A DNA stretch of 64,000 nt from Streptomyces rubiginosohelvolus (lineage in GTDB: Bacteria; Actinomycetota; Actinomycetes; Streptomycetales; Streptomycetaceae), in the NCBI RefSeq assembly GCF_014649875.1, contig NZ_BMTW01000009.1, forward strand, positions 1-64,000, read 5' to 3'. Below the pieces are notes generated by a model. It was not told the DNA's origin and searched no databases. It was given only the letters and a program-made list of their open reading frames with translations. How positions within the stretch are numbered: position 1 is the first letter of the stretch; every line of letters begins with the position of its first letter. The position numbers and the translations under genes are program-made. Of the stretch, positions 7,452 to 16,816 are shown in pieces.

Positions 7452-9392
7452 ATGAACGCCTCAGCTGGTGACCTTTTCGGACTCCCTCCGGAAGACCGCA
7501 CGTCGAGCCCGTACACCGGATACACCCGCGCCCACTGGGAGGCGGCCGCCGACGGCCTGCTGAAGGCAGCCTGGAAGTGGGCCACGCCGGGCGGCGCCCG
7601 GCTCGACCTGCCCGGGCCCCCGTCGCACTCGGGGGTCCGCTCCGACGGCCTGGAGGGATACGCGCGGACGTTCCTGGCGGCGGGTTTCCGGGTCGCGGGG
7701 GCGGGCGGCAAGGACCCGCACGGTCTGCTGGAGCGGTACGCGGACGGGCTCGACGCCGGGACGCGGACGCCGGGCCGGGACGACGCGGAGTCCTGGCCGC
7801 TGATCCTCGACCACCATGTACAGGGACAGCCCATGGTGGAGTCGGCGTCGGTGGCCCTCGGCCTGCGGCTCACCCGGCCCTGGCTGTGGGACCGGCTGAC
7901 ATCCGACGTACAGGACCGGGCGGAGAAGTGGCTGCGGGGCGCGCTGCGGCATGTTCCGGCGGGCAACAACTGGTACCTCTTCCCGTACACCGTCGCCGGG
8001 TTCCTGGAGTCGGTGGGCCGGGGCGACGCGGAGACGGTCCGGGCCCGGGAGCGGGCGTCTGAGCTGCTGGAGCAGTGGTACCGGGGCGACGGGTGGTACG
8101 CCGACGGGGACGGGCGCGCCTTCGACCACTACAACGGCTGGGCGCTGCACCTGTATCCGCTGCTGGATGCCCATCTGGCGGGCGACGAGAAGGAGTCGGC
8201 ACTCCACGGGGCGCGGTTGCGGGAGCATCTGGAGAGCTTCTCGCTGATGTTCGGCGGCGACGGGGCCCCGCTGCACTTCGGGCGCTCGCTGACCTACCGC
8301 TTCGCGGCGAGCGCGGGGGTGGGTCTGGGCGCGGTGACCGGGCATACCCCGCTCACCCCGGGGGCTTCCCGGCGCGTCGTCAGCGGGTCTCTGCGGTACT
8401 TCCTGGAGCGCGGCGCGGTCGGGAACGACGGGCTGCTGAGCCTCGGCTGGCACGGTCCGCACGCGGCGACGCTGCAGACCTATTCCGGTCCCGCGTCCCC
8501 GTATTGGGCGTCGAAGGCGTTCGTGGCTCTCCTGGCCCCGGACGGGCATCCTTTGTGGGCGTCGCCGGAGGAGCCGGCTCCGAGCGAGGGCCCCGACCGG
8601 GTGCTGTCCGTTCCGGCGGCGGGCTTTCTGGTGCAGTCGACGGGGGCGGACGGCGTCGTGCGGCTGCACAACCACGGCAGCGACCATGTCCGCCCGGACG
8701 AGGGCGAGTCGGCGGCTGACGAGGACCCGCACTACGCGCGCCTCGCGTACTCCACCGTGACCGGGCCGACCTCGGCGGACAACACGGCGGACAACCATCT
8801 GTCGGTGACGGTCGGCGGGGCGCGCAGTGCCCGGCGGCGTATCCGTCCGCTGGGGTCTGGGCACGGTGACGGCTGGGGCTGGGCGGCCTCCTGGCATCTG
8901 CCGGTGTTCCCGGCGGGCCCGTCCACCGTCCCGAGGCTGCGGGTGGAGAGCGTGACCGTGGCGCGGGGCCGCCATGAACTGCGGGCGCACCGGGTGCTGG
9001 GCGCGCCGGACGGGGCGCGGGCCGAGCTGACGGGCTGGGCGACCGACCCGGACGGCCCGGTCCGTTCGCTGCTGCGGGGACTGCACGGCTGGGAAGCGCC
9101 CGAGGACGTACGGGCCCCGCAGGGAACGGCGTTCGCGCGCCGGGCGACCGTGCCCCGGCTCGGCGCCGACGTGACCGGCACGGTGGTTCTCGTGGCCCTG
9201 GCCTCCCTCACCGCCGATCCGGAAGCCGCACTGCCGGACGAGGCCGTGGACGAGAACGTGGACGCGGTGTTGGGCGATGTGGTGGACCGGGTGGAGGTGG
9301 CCGGTGACACGGTCACCGTGCGCTGGGCGGAGGACGGGGCGCGCACGCGTATCGCGTTCGGGCGGGGCACGGTGACGGTCGATCACGGGTAG
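7452..9392 (+). CDS. DUF2264 domain-containing protein (GH154-like)
   Basis: A 646-residue soluble protein with no signal peptide. The N-terminal two thirds read as an alpha/alpha-barrel-like DUF2264 domain. Visible are DLEGYARTFL-type segments, a NNWYLFPYTVAGFLE stretch and an FDHYNGWALHLYP motif. The C-terminal third is beta-rich. DUF2264 proteins have been placed with glycoside hydrolases (family GH154, including glucuronidases), so a cytoplasmic glycan-processing role is plausible. The substrate cannot be read here. It is preceded by a repeated GATCGAT element and followed by lutC on the other strand, 16 bp away. Confidence 0.8.
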   Translation: MNASAGDLFGLPPEDRTSSPYTGYTRAHWEAAADGLLKAAWKWATPGGARLDLPGPPSHSGVRSDGLEGYARTFLAAGFRVAGAGGKDPHGLLERYADGLDAGTRTPGRDDAESWPLILDHHVQGQPMVESASVALGLRLTRPWLWDRLTSDVQDRAEKWLRGALRHVPAGNNWYLFPYTVAGFLESVGRGDAETVRARERASELLEQWYRGDGWYADGDGRAFDHYNGWALHLYPLLDAHLAGDEKESALHGARLREHLESFSLMFGGDGAPLHFGRSLTYRFAASAGVGLGAVTGHTPLTPGASRRVVSGSLRYFLERGAVGNDGLLSLGWHGPHAATLQTYSGPASPYWASKAFVALLAPDGHPLWASPEEPAPSEGPDRVLSVPAAGFLVQSTGADGVVRLHNHGSDHVRPDEGESAADEDPHYARLAYSTVTGPTSADNTADNHLSVTVGGARSARRRIRPLGSGHGDGWGWAASWHLPVFPAGPSTVPRLRVESVTVARGRHELRAHRVLGAPDGARAELTGWATDPDGPVRSLLRGLHGWEAPEDVRAPQGTAFARRATVPRLGADVTGTVVLVALASLTADPEAALPDEAVDENVDAVLGDVVDRVEVAGDTVTVRWAEDGARTRIAFGRGTVTVDHG

Positions 9393-9407
9393 GGGCTCCC
9401 ACGGGCC

Positions 9408-10040
9408 CTACGCGTCCGTGCGGATCACCACCACCAGGGTGCGGGGGCCGTGGACGCCCTCCACCCGCTCCAGCTCGATGTCGGAGGTGGCGGACGGCCC
9501 GCTGATCAGCGTCGTCGGCCGTTCGGGCGTGAGACGGGCCACCGCCTCCGGCACGCCCGCCTCGACGGTGGAGAGGTCGACGACGCACACGTGCAGATCG
9601 GGGACGAGGGACAGCGCCCGGCGGCCCTGGCCGGGCGAACCGTCCAGAAAGATCGTGCCGGTCTCGGCGCAGCCCGCGGCCGATGCCGTCACCACCGCGT
9701 CCAGGGAGTCGAGTTGTGCGGGCGAGACGTCGGAGTGGTCCTCCCGCACCTCGCCGTCATACCCGGTGAGCCAGCGCGCGTCCAGCCCGGGCGGCACGCC
9801 GATGCGACGGGCGCCGTGCTCCCGCAGGGCCTCGCCGACGACCTCGGCGGTGCGGTCCGCCGTACAGGGGTGCACGCGCGCCTTGTAGTCGAGGAGCCGG
9901 TCGGTGAAGAGGGCGAGGCGTTCGTCGTCGGGCAGGGTGCGGCCGGCGCGGTAGGCGCGCGGGACGACGACGGCGGGTGCCGGGGCCAGTGCGAGGGCGT
10001 CGCGGATCCGGCCCAGCACGGTGTCGCGGGCGCTGCTCAT
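9408..10040 (-). CDS. lutC: Lactate utilization protein C
   Basis: 210 residues of the LUD domain family. Visible segments are an ASAAGCAETGTIFLDGS stretch and a C-terminal SGPSATSDIELERVEGVHGPRTL stretch, both characteristic of LutC. LutABC together oxidise L-lactate to pyruvate using iron-sulfur clusters in place of a flavin lactate dehydrogenase. Its ATG overlaps the lutB stop (ATGA at 10037-10040), so it is translationally coupled as the last gene of the operon. Confidence 0.92.
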   Translation of the reverse strand: MSSARDTVLGRIRDALALAPAPAVVVPRAYRAGRTLPDDERLALFTDRLLDYKARVHPCTADRTAEVVGEALREHGARRIGVPPGLDARWLTGYDGEVREDHSDVSPAQLDSLDAVVTASAAGCAETGTIFLDGSPGQGRRALSLVPDLHVCVVDLSTVEAGVPEAVARLTPERPTTLISGPSATSDIELERVEGVHGPRTLVVVIRTDA

Positions 10041-11617
10041 GTCGCGTCCTCCTCGTTGTGGTCGCTGTTCCGGTCGGCCTGTTTGCCGTTCCCCTCGGGG
10101 CGGTCGCTGCTCTGTTCGCTCGCCGCGGCCCGCAGGGCGGCCCGGCCCTCGTCGGAGGCGAACCAGGAGCGGAAGGTCTCCCGGGGCGGCGCCGCGGTGT
10201 CGCGGCTGTCGCTCCAGCCGCTCAGGGGCGGGGGCAGCCGCGAGATGGTTCCGTCGCGCCCCGCGACGACCCGGCCGAGCGCGGACGCCTTCTGTACGGC
10301 GGTGTACAGGCCCGGGCGGCGCATCACGGCGGCGGCCGCCTTCATCGCCAGCTTCTCCGGGGTGACGCCGGTCTGTTCGGTGTGCTGGTGGCGCAGTTCC
10401 ACCAGCAGCGAGGGGATGTCGATCTTGACCGGGCAGGCGTCGAAACAGGCTCCGCAGAGGCTGGAGGCGTACGGCAGGGAGCTGTTGGGGTCGTCCTTCG
10501 CCGCGTGCATGCCGGCCAGTTGCGGGGTGAGGACGGCGCCGATGGGCCCGGGGTAGGTCGATCCGTACGCGTGGCCGCCGGTCCGCTCGTACACCGGGCA
10601 GACGTTGAGGCAGGCGGAGCAGCGGATGCAGTTGAGGGCCGCCCGTCCGATCGCGTCGGCGAGGGCGGCGGTGCGCCCGTTGTCGAGGAGGACCAGGTGG
10701 AAGTCCTGTGGTCCGTCGCCGGGCGTCACTCCGGTCCACAGCGAGGTGTAGGGGTTCATCCGCTCCCCCGTCGAGGAGCGGGGCAGGAGCTGGAGGAAGA
10801 CTTCCAGGTCCTGATAGCGCGGGAGGACCTTCTCGATGCCCATGACGGTGATGAGGGTGTCGGGCAGGGTCAGGCACATGCGGCCGTTGCCCTCGGACTC
10901 GACGACGGCCAGGGTGCCGGTCTCGGCGATGCCGAAGTTGGCGCCGGAGACGGCGACCTTCGTGGCCAGGAACTTCTCGCGGAGGTAGCCGCGCGCGGCG
11001 GCGGCGAGGTGGGCGGGGGCGTTGTCCAGGTCCGCGTCGACGCCGGGGATGTGGTCGAGGAAGATCTGCCGGATCTCGTCCCGGTTGCGGTGGATGGCGG
11101 GCACCAGGATGTGCGAGGGCTTGTCGTCGGCGAGCTGGACGATGAGTTCCGCGAGGTCGGTCTCGTGCGGGGTGATCCCGACGGACTCCAGATGCTCGTT
11201 GAGTCCGATCTCCTGGGTGGCCATCGACTTGACCTTGATGACCTCGTCGCTGCCCGTGGCTCTCACGAGGCGGGTGACGATCGCGTTGGCCTCGGCTGCG
11301 TCGCGCGCCCAGTGGACGGTGCCGCCGCGCTCGGTGACCTTGCGCTCCAGTTGTTCGAGCAGTTCGGGGAGCCGGTTCATGGTGTCGGTCTTGATGGCGG
11401 AGCCGGCGTCGCGCAGGGCTTCCCAGTCGGGGAGTTCGCCGGTGACGTTCAGGCGTTTGGCGCGGATCGTGCCGGTGGCGCGGCCGAGGTTGCGGCGGAG
11501 CTGGTCGTTGCCCAGTTCGTCGTGGGCGGCGCGGGGGAAGGCCCGGTCGCCGCGGAGGTTGCCGGTGCCGTACGGGGAGCGGGGCGGCGGGGAGGGCATG
11601 CCGAGGAACGTGCTCAT
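10037..11617 (-). CDS. lutB: Lactate utilization iron-sulfur protein B
   Basis: 526 residues. The N-terminal LUD domain (about 60-300) carries a GIAETGTLAVVESEGNGR motif. A ferredoxin-like region follows with two cluster motifs, CIRCSACLNVCP and CGACFDACP, each a CxxCxxCxxxCP. A charged, probably disordered tail ends the protein. It fits the cytosolic electron-transfer subunit of the LutABC lactate oxidase. It overlaps lutA (ATGA) and lutC (ATGA). Confidence 0.95.
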   Translation of the reverse strand: MSTFLGMPSPPPRSPYGTGNLRGDRAFPRAAHDELGNDQLRRNLGRATGTIRAKRLNVTGELPDWEALRDAGSAIKTDTMNRLPELLEQLERKVTERGGTVHWARDAAEANAIVTRLVRATGSDEVIKVKSMATQEIGLNEHLESVGITPHETDLAELIVQLADDKPSHILVPAIHRNRDEIRQIFLDHIPGVDADLDNAPAHLAAAARGYLREKFLATKVAVSGANFGIAETGTLAVVESEGNGRMCLTLPDTLITVMGIEKVLPRYQDLEVFLQLLPRSSTGERMNPYTSLWTGVTPGDGPQDFHLVLLDNGRTAALADAIGRAALNCIRCSACLNVCPVYERTGGHAYGSTYPGPIGAVLTPQLAGMHAAKDDPNSSLPYASSLCGACFDACPVKIDIPSLLVELRHQHTEQTGVTPEKLAMKAAAAVMRRPGLYTAVQKASALGRVVAGRDGTISRLPPPLSGWSDSRDTAAPPRETFRSWFASDEGRAALRAAASEQSSDRPEGNGKQADRNSDHNEEDAT

Positions 11618-12381
11618 ACGGGGGCCTCCGTCAGGACGTCGGGCGTGGTGCGGGTCGCGGCGAGGATCCGGGCGAGGTGCAGGGTGCGGGTGCCGGACCG
11701 GATCCGGGAGAGCCCGCCGCCGATGTGCATCAGGCAGGAGGAGTCCCCCGCGGTGCACACCTCCGCCCCGGTCGCCGTGATGTTGTCCGTCTTGTCGTGG
11801 AGCATCGCGGTGGACGTCTCGGCGTTCTTGAGCGCGAAGGTGCCGCCGAAGCCGCAGCAGGAGTCGGCGCCGGGCAGCTCGACGAGGTCGATGCCCTCGA
11901 CCTCGCGCAGGAGTCGGAGCGGCTTGTCACCGACGCGGAGCATGCGCAGGGAGTGGCAGGTGGGGTGGTACGTCACCCGGTGCGGGAAGTACGCGCCGAC
12001 CCGGGTGACGCCGAGGACGTCCACGAGGAGTTCGGAGAGCTCGTACGTCTTCGCGGCGACGGCGTCCACCCCGGCACGGAGCGCGGCGTCCCCGTAGCGG
12101 TCGGCGACGATCCGGTGCTGGTGCCGGACGGAACCGGCGCACGAGCCCGACGGCATCACGACCGCCTCGATGGAGGCGTCACCGAACCCCTCCGCGAAGT
12201 TACGTACCAGGGGTACCGGTTCACGCTGGTAGCCGGTGTTGATGTGCATCTGCCCGCAGCAGGTCTGCCCCGGCGGGAACACCACGTCGTGGCCCAGGCG
12301 CGTGAGCAGGATCGCGGTTGCCTTCACCGCGTCGGGGAAGAGCGTGTCCCCCAGACAGGTGGCGAAGAGTCCGATGCGCAT
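11614..12381 (-). CDS. lutA: Lactate utilization protein A (CCG-domain)
   Basis: 255 residues with two cysteine-rich CCG domains: TCCGQ near residue 41 followed by an MPSGSCAGSV stretch, and YHPTCHSL with DSCCGFGG in the second half. This is the heterodisulfide-reductase-like subunit that opens the lutABC operon. The ATG at 12381 lies about 80 bp downstream of a palindrome (12463-12477) that also occurs before the adjacent GntR gene, so lactate-responsive repression is the likely control. Confidence 0.94.
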   Translation of the reverse strand: MRIGLFATCLGDTLFPDAVKATAILLTRLGHDVVFPPGQTCCGQMHINTGYQREPVPLVRNFAEGFGDASIEAVVMPSGSCAGSVRHQHRIVADRYGDAALRAGVDAVAAKTYELSELLVDVLGVTRVGAYFPHRVTYHPTCHSLRMLRVGDKPLRLLREVEGIDLVELPGADSCCGFGGTFALKNAETSTAMLHDKTDNITATGAEVCTAGDSSCLMHIGGGLSRIRSGTRTLHLARILAATRTTPDVLTEAPV

Positions 12382-12462
12382 GGGGCCTCCCCGGTCGGGT
12401 TCGCCGCGGCGGTCGGGGCGAGTGAGTGTGTGCGTGCCCGCCGCGTTTCACTACGAGGTTTC

Positions 12463-12477
12463 TATGGTCGGACCATA
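12463..12477. promoter_or_regulatory. GntR/FadR-type operator upstream of lutA
   Basis: TATGGTCGGACCATA, a perfect palindrome around a central G. The core TGGTC-G-GACCA matches FadR-subfamily GntR operators. A second copy with the same core is at 13353-13367. Confidence 0.85.
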
Positions 12478-12565
12478 CTAGGCGCAGGCCGTCGAAGGGA
12501 ACGTCCGGCGCGATGCGTGGCGCGGGCGGAGGAGGCCGGGGCCTGGGCCGGGCAGCCCTGGCCCT

Positions 12566-13297
12566 CTAAGAGGCGGTGGGGCCTTCCACCAACGTCCCGT
12601 GCAGCCCGCGGATATGCCACTCCACCAGGTCCGCGGCCTCCGGGCCGCTCCCCTCCCGTACGAGAGTGAGAAGCGTCCGGTGGTCGGCGTTGAGGGCGCG
12701 CGCGGTGGCCGGCCAGTCCTCGACGTCTTCCAGGGCACGCAGGATCAGCGGCCGCACGGACTCGCGTACGGCGGAGGTCAGTGTCGACGTGAGAGCGTTG
12801 CCGGAGCTGCGGGCGATGAGCACGTGGAATCGGGTGTCCAGGTCGTTGAAGGCGCTCACGCCGATCCCCGGTTCCGCCATGCCCGCCACCAGTTCCTCCG
12901 CCTCGTCGAGGTCCTCGTCCGGCGCGTGGCAGGCGGCGCCCTCGAAGCTGGACCGCTCCAGGACCACCCGGGCCTCCAGGACGTCGTGGAGGCTGTAGCT
13001 GCCGAGGGCGAAGTGCAGGCGGAGCAGTCGGCCCAGGGCGTCGTCCGGGTTGCGCACGATCCGGGCCCCGGCGTCGGGTCCCCGGCCGGGCTGGGCCACC
13101 AGGACGCCGATGGTCTCCAGCACCCGCAGCGCCTCGCGCAGGGCGGAGCGGCTGACGCCGAGCACCGGGGCCAGTTCCCGTTCGGGCGGCAGCCGGTCAC
13201 CGGCCCGGAGTTCTCCGGCGAAGACCCGTTCCTCGATGCTGCGGAGCACGAGCTCATGGGTGCGGGACTGCTGCACGGGCTGCCATTCGACGGGCAT
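12566..13297 (-). CDS. lldR: FadR-subfamily GntR regulator of lactate utilization
   Basis: 243 residues. The N-terminal winged helix (about 10-75) has the GntR signature RLPPERELAPVLGVSRSALREALR. The C-terminal all-helical FCD domain has metal/ligand positions D-R-FH and a late H-R-LL motif. It sits directly upstream of lutABC in the same direction, and TGGTC-G-GACCA palindromes lie before both itself and lutA. It is therefore most likely the lactate-responsive repressor (LldR/LutR type) of this operon and of itself. The gene name is by analogy. Confidence 0.88.
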   Translation of the reverse strand: MPVEWQPVQQSRTHELVLRSIEERVFAGELRAGDRLPPERELAPVLGVSRSALREALRVLETIGVLVAQPGRGPDAGARIVRNPDDALGRLLRLHFALGSYSLHDVLEARVVLERSSFEGAACHAPDEDLDEAEELVAGMAEPGIGVSAFNDLDTRFHVLIARSSGNALTSTLTSAVRESVRPLILRALEDVEDWPATARALNADHRTLLTLVREGSGPEAADLVEWHIRGLHGTLVEGPTAS

Positions 13298-13352
13298 CCG
13301 TCACTCCCTGCCTCGGCCGGATCCGGACATGCAGCCTATGTCACACGGAGCA

Positions 13353-13367
13353 TGTGGTCGGACCACA
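13353..13367. promoter_or_regulatory. GntR/FadR-type operator upstream of the lldR-like gene
   Basis: TGTGGTCGGACCACA, a perfect palindrome around a central G. It has the same 11-base core as the site before lutA. It lies 56 bp upstream of the regulator start and suggests autoregulation. Confidence 0.83.
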
Positions 13368-13422
13368 GAGCCGGTGGGAGCCGGGTCGGTGTCAGAGGGA
13401 GCCGAGGAGTGCAGAGGGCGCG

Positions 13423-13710
13423 CTACCGCGTACTGGGGATGTCCCGCCCGTGCAGGCGCCCGCGCTGCGGGTCGAAGAGGTGGGCCGCCGCTCCGGCCAC
13501 GACCAGGCCCCCGGCGATCAGGAGACCGTGGCCCATGGCGATGCCCATGCCCAGGGCGGCGAGTCCGACGGCGAGCCACAGCCAGGCGTTGCGGCGACGG
13601 TACTCGCGCGGGGGGCGCGGGGTCCCGTCGGACATCGCCTCGGCGAACCCGGGATCGTCGTGACGCAGCTGCTCCTCCAGATCGCGCAGCCGCTCGTCGT
13701 ACGTGGGCAT
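13423..13710 (-). CDS. DUF3040 domain-containing membrane protein
   Basis: 95 residues. The start MPTYDERLRDLEEQLRHDDP is the DUF3040 signature helix. Two hydrophobic segments follow (about 43-60 and 62-81), then a basic tail. The family is confined to actinobacteria and has no known function. It is predicted to sit in the membrane with a cytoplasmic amphipathic N-terminus. The ATG at 13710 has a GGGAGGGAGA purine tract upstream. Confidence 0.85.
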   Translation of the reverse strand: MPTYDERLRDLEEQLRHDDPGFAEAMSDGTPRPPREYRRRNAWLWLAVGLAALGMGIAMGHGLLIAGGLVVAGAAAHLFDPQRGRLHGRDIPSTR

Positions 13711-14043
13711 GGTGTCTCCCTCCCGGTACGGAAACCTTTCGGCACCTCACAGACCCGGTCCCCGCGGTGCGGCACGGGGCAGGGCCCCCCGGGGCCCTGG
13801 ACCTCATGGTCGTCGGGGAGGGCCTCCGGGGGCCATCAGGGACAGCACCCATATCCGGGGGTGCGCACCATGCAGATGAGAACGGACTCCGGGCGAGGGC
13901 GGCCAACGGCACGCCCGGCCGACAGCACCGCCGGGCAACGTGCGCACCACGTCCGACGACGGCATGCGCCCCCGTCGCAGCGGCGATAGTGGAGGCTGTC
14001 AGCGCGACCGTGCGCCCCGACCCTCCGAAGGAGCCGTTCGACC
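13711..14043. other. Intergenic region before the two-component genes
   Basis: 333 bases between divergent genes. It holds the leader of the DUF3040 gene and the promoter side of the histidine kinase. The Shine-Dalgarno GAAGGAG is at 14027-14033. I see no further gene or clear operator. Confidence 0.5.
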
Positions 14044-15006
14044 TTGTCCCTGTTCTGGCGGATCTTCCTGCTCAACGCCGCCGTGCTGGTCGCGGCCGGC
14101 GCCCTGCTGCTGCTCGGGCCGATCACCGTCTCGACCCCGGTCCTGCTGACCGAGGCCATGATCCTGACCGGCGGTATCGCGTTCATGCTCGCGGCCAACG
14201 CGGCCCTGCTCCGGCTCGGCCTCTTCCCGCTCCAACGGGTCACCCGTGCCATGACGACCACCGATCTGCTGCGCCCGAGCCCGCGCCCCGAGGTCGCGGG
14301 GCACGGGGAGATCGCCGCGCTGATCGAGACGTTCAACACGATGCTGGACCGGCTGGAGGCCGAGCGGGCCACCAGCAGTGCCCGTGCGCTCTCCGCCCAG
14401 GAGGCCGAACGCCGCCGCGTGGCGCAGGAGCTGCACGACGAGGTCGGGCAGACGCTGACCGCCGTCCTGCTGGAGCTGAAGCGGGTCGCGGACCACGCCC
14501 CGGAGCCGCTGCGCGGTGAGCTTCGGCAGGTCCAGGAGATCACCCGGGGGTCGCTCGACGAGATCCGCCGGATCGCGCGCCGGCTGCGCCCGGGGGTACT
14601 GGAGGAGCTGGGCCTGGTGAGCGCGTTGACGGCGCTGATCACCGAGACCCCGACGCCGGACGGCCTGACGATCCGCCGCCGAATGGAAAAGGACCTGCCG
14701 GAGTTGGGCGCGGAGGCCGAGCTGGTCGTCTACCGGATCGCACAGGAAGCCCTCACCAACACGGTCCGGCACGCCCGCGCCACTCACCTCGAACTGTCGC
14801 TGCGGCGCAGCCCGGGCGGGGTGGAACTGCTCATCCGCGACGACGGCCGCGGTCTCGGGGACGCCCCCGAGGGGGCCGGCCTGCGCGGTATGCGCGAACG
14901 CGCCCTGCTGATCGGCGCCGAGGTCTCCCTCGGTCCCGGGCCGCAGGGCGGCACCGAAGTACGTCTCGATGTGCCCGTCCCGAACGGAAGCAACGGAAGC
15001 AAGTGA
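14044..15006 (+). CDS. NarL-type sensor histidine kinase
   Basis: 320 residues from a TTG preceded by GAAGGAG at 10 bp. Two transmembrane helices are at about 5-27 and 34-56, followed by a HAMP-like linker. The HisKA_3 dimerisation box is QELHDEVGQTL with phospho-His at residue 131. The HATPase domain has an N-box AQEALTNTVRHARA and a DDGRGLG G-box. The short periplasmic loop suggests sensing in or near the membrane. Its stop overlaps the response regulator start (GTGA), so the pair is one transcription unit. Confidence 0.93.
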   Translation: MSLFWRIFLLNAAVLVAAGALLLLGPITVSTPVLLTEAMILTGGIAFMLAANAALLRLGLFPLQRVTRAMTTTDLLRPSPRPEVAGHGEIAALIETFNTMLDRLEAERATSSARALSAQEAERRRVAQELHDEVGQTLTAVLLELKRVADHAPEPLRGELRQVQEITRGSLDEIRRIARRLRPGVLEELGLVSALTALITETPTPDGLTIRRRMEKDLPELGAEAELVVYRIAQEALTNTVRHARATHLELSLRRSPGGVELLIRDDGRGLGDAPEGAGLRGMRERALLIGAEVSLGPGPQGGTEVRLDVPVPNGSNGSK

Positions 15007-15701
15007 CCATGCCCACCTCACCGTCCATCGCCACGCCCGCCAGGGGCGCAGCGGCCCCGACCCGCATCCTGCTGGCGGACGACCACGCCCTCGTACGCCG
15101 CGGAGTCCGGCTGATCCTCGACGGCGAACCGGACCTGACGGTCGTCGCCGAGGCAGGCGACGGGGCCGAGGCCATCGAGATGGCCCGCAGCGAACAGCCC
15201 GACCTGGTCATCCTGGACATCGCGATGCCCCGCCTCACCGGCCTCCAGGCGGCGCGCGAACTCTCCCGGATCATGCCGGGCCTGCGCATTCTGATGCTCA
15301 CGATGTACGACAACGAGCAGTACTTCTTCGAGGCGTTGAAGGCGGGGGCCGCCGGGTACGTCCTGAAGTCGGTCGCGGACCGGGACCTGGTGGAGGCCTG
15401 CCGGGCGGCGATGCGCGACGAGCCGTTCCTCTACCCGGGCGCGGTGACGGCGCTCATCCGCAACTTCCTCGACCGGGCGAAGGACGGCGAGGACCTGCCG
15501 GCGCGGGCCATCACGGAGCGCGAGGAGGAGATCCTCAAGCTGGTCGCCGAGGGCAACTCCTCGAAGGAGATCGCCGAGCTGCTCGTCATCAGCGTCAAGA
15601 CGGTGGAGCGGCACCGCGCCAACCTGCTCCAGAAGCTCGGCCTCAGGGACCGTCTGGAGCTCACCCGCTACGCGATCAGGGCCGGACTGATCGAGCCCTG
15701 A
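15003..15701 (+). CDS. NarL/FixJ family response regulator
   Basis: 232 residues. The receiver domain (about 20-140) has acidic DD at 26-27, phospho-acceptor Asp72 in LVILDIAMP and the conserved Lys in YVLKSVAD. A C-terminal LuxR helix-turn-helix (about 170-225) carries EREEEILKLVAEG and SVKTVERHRANLLQKLGL. The GTG at 15003 overlaps the kinase stop. An ATG at 15009 is the alternative. It is the cognate partner of the preceding kinase; target genes are not evident here. Confidence 0.94.
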   Translation: MTMPTSPSIATPARGAAAPTRILLADDHALVRRGVRLILDGEPDLTVVAEAGDGAEAIEMARSEQPDLVILDIAMPRLTGLQAARELSRIMPGLRILMLTMYDNEQYFFEALKAGAAGYVLKSVADRDLVEACRAAMRDEPFLYPGAVTALIRNFLDRAKDGEDLPARAITEREEEILKLVAEGNSSKEIAELLVISVKTVERHRANLLQKLGLRDRLELTRYAIRAGLIEP

Positions 15702-15818
15702 CCGGGCCGGCGTTCGCGCGGGCGTGCGGCACTCGTACGGGTGCGCGTACGAGGACCCCCTGGCGAGCACGTGCGGTCGGTTCATGTGATTCTCACCCGA
15801 TCCGCATAAGGTGCCCCC

Positions 15819-16727
15819 GTGACCCAGATGACCCCGCCCGGCTGGCATCCAGACCCCGGGTATTCAGGCAAAGGCCCCGCTCAGGAACGCTGGTGGGACG
15901 GAGCGCAGTGGACCGGCCATGTCCGTGCGTCGCCCGGTGCGGCACGCCGTCGCGGGATCCGCATCGGCGTCGGTGTGACGGTCGGCGTAGTGGTGCTCGC
16001 CGCGATCGGGGGCGGCGTGTATCTGCTGGGCGAGGACCGCGGCGGCGGCAAGCCGGACACCGCGGCCTCCTCGCCGTCCGCCGCCCCCGAACTGCCGGGC
16101 GCACCGGACGGCGGGAACAAGGACGACGGACAGGGCGGCGAGGGGAACGGCGAAGGCCAGGGCCCGGAGCAGCAGCTCCCGCCGACCGAGCCGGGCTTCG
16201 CCACGGACCTGGCCGGCGGGATCAGCATGCCGGTGCCCAAGGGATGGAAGGGAACATCCGGGGCGGTCGGCGCCGGACTGACGACGGGTGAGCACGCGTG
16301 CCCCGGCGACACCGCCGAGACCTGCGTGCGCGGCGGTGTGTTCTCCGCCCCGGCGGCCGCCATGAAGCTCACCGCGGGGACCCCGGAGGAGGCGGCGAAG
16401 AAGGACATCACCGTCAACGCCAAGGAGTCCTACGGCGGCAAGAGCTACGGGAAGATCACCTCGCACGAGGAGCTGAAGTCCGAGGCCGTCACGGTGGCGG
16501 GCGGCAAGGGGTACGTCGTGCGCTGGAAGGTGGTGACGGAGAAGGGCGACGACGGTTACGTGGAATCGCTGGTGTTCCCCTCCCCCGTCTCCAAGAACAT
16601 GCTCGTCGTCGTCCGGTCCGGGTTCGACATCAACAAGGACGCGCCGAAGCTGTCCGTCCTGGACGAGATCACGGGCGGGATCAAAGCCGCGTCCGCCGGC
16701 GAGGGCGGCACCGGCGGCGAGGTCTGA
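15819..16727 (+). CDS. DUF2510 membrane-anchored protein
   Basis: 302 residues from GTG, or from the ATG at 15828. The N-terminus PPGWHPDPG...ERWWDGAQWT is the DUF2510 motif. One transmembrane helix follows (about 47-70), then a Gly/Pro/Gln-rich linker (about 75-125) and an extracytoplasmic globular domain with a single Cys pair (ACPGDTAETC). The outer domain is not recognised. No Shine-Dalgarno is seen; CATAAG about 10 bp before the GTG fits a leaderless start. Confidence 0.82.
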   Translation: MTQMTPPGWHPDPGYSGKGPAQERWWDGAQWTGHVRASPGAARRRGIRIGVGVTVGVVVLAAIGGGVYLLGEDRGGGKPDTAASSPSAAPELPGAPDGGNKDDGQGGEGNGEGQGPEQQLPPTEPGFATDLAGGISMPVPKGWKGTSGAVGAGLTTGEHACPGDTAETCVRGGVFSAPAAAMKLTAGTPEEAAKKDITVNAKESYGGKSYGKITSHEELKSEAVTVAGGKGYVVRWKVVTEKGDDGYVESLVFPSPVSKNMLVVVRSGFDINKDAPKLSVLDEITGGIKAASAGEGGTGGEV

Positions 16728-16748
16728 CCCGCACCGCAGGGTAGGGAC

Positions 16749-16790
16749 AAGGGCGGGGCCCGGACCGGAAACGGTCCGGGCCCCGCCCTT
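16749..16790. terminator. Bidirectional intrinsic terminator
   Basis: A perfect 18-bp GC-rich stem (16749-16766 with 16773-16790) with a 6-base loop. It lies between the convergent DUF2510 gene and the phospholipase C gene and could serve both. Confidence 0.85.
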
Positions 16791-16816
16791 CGCCTCTTCG
16801 CCGCCGGTCCCAGCTC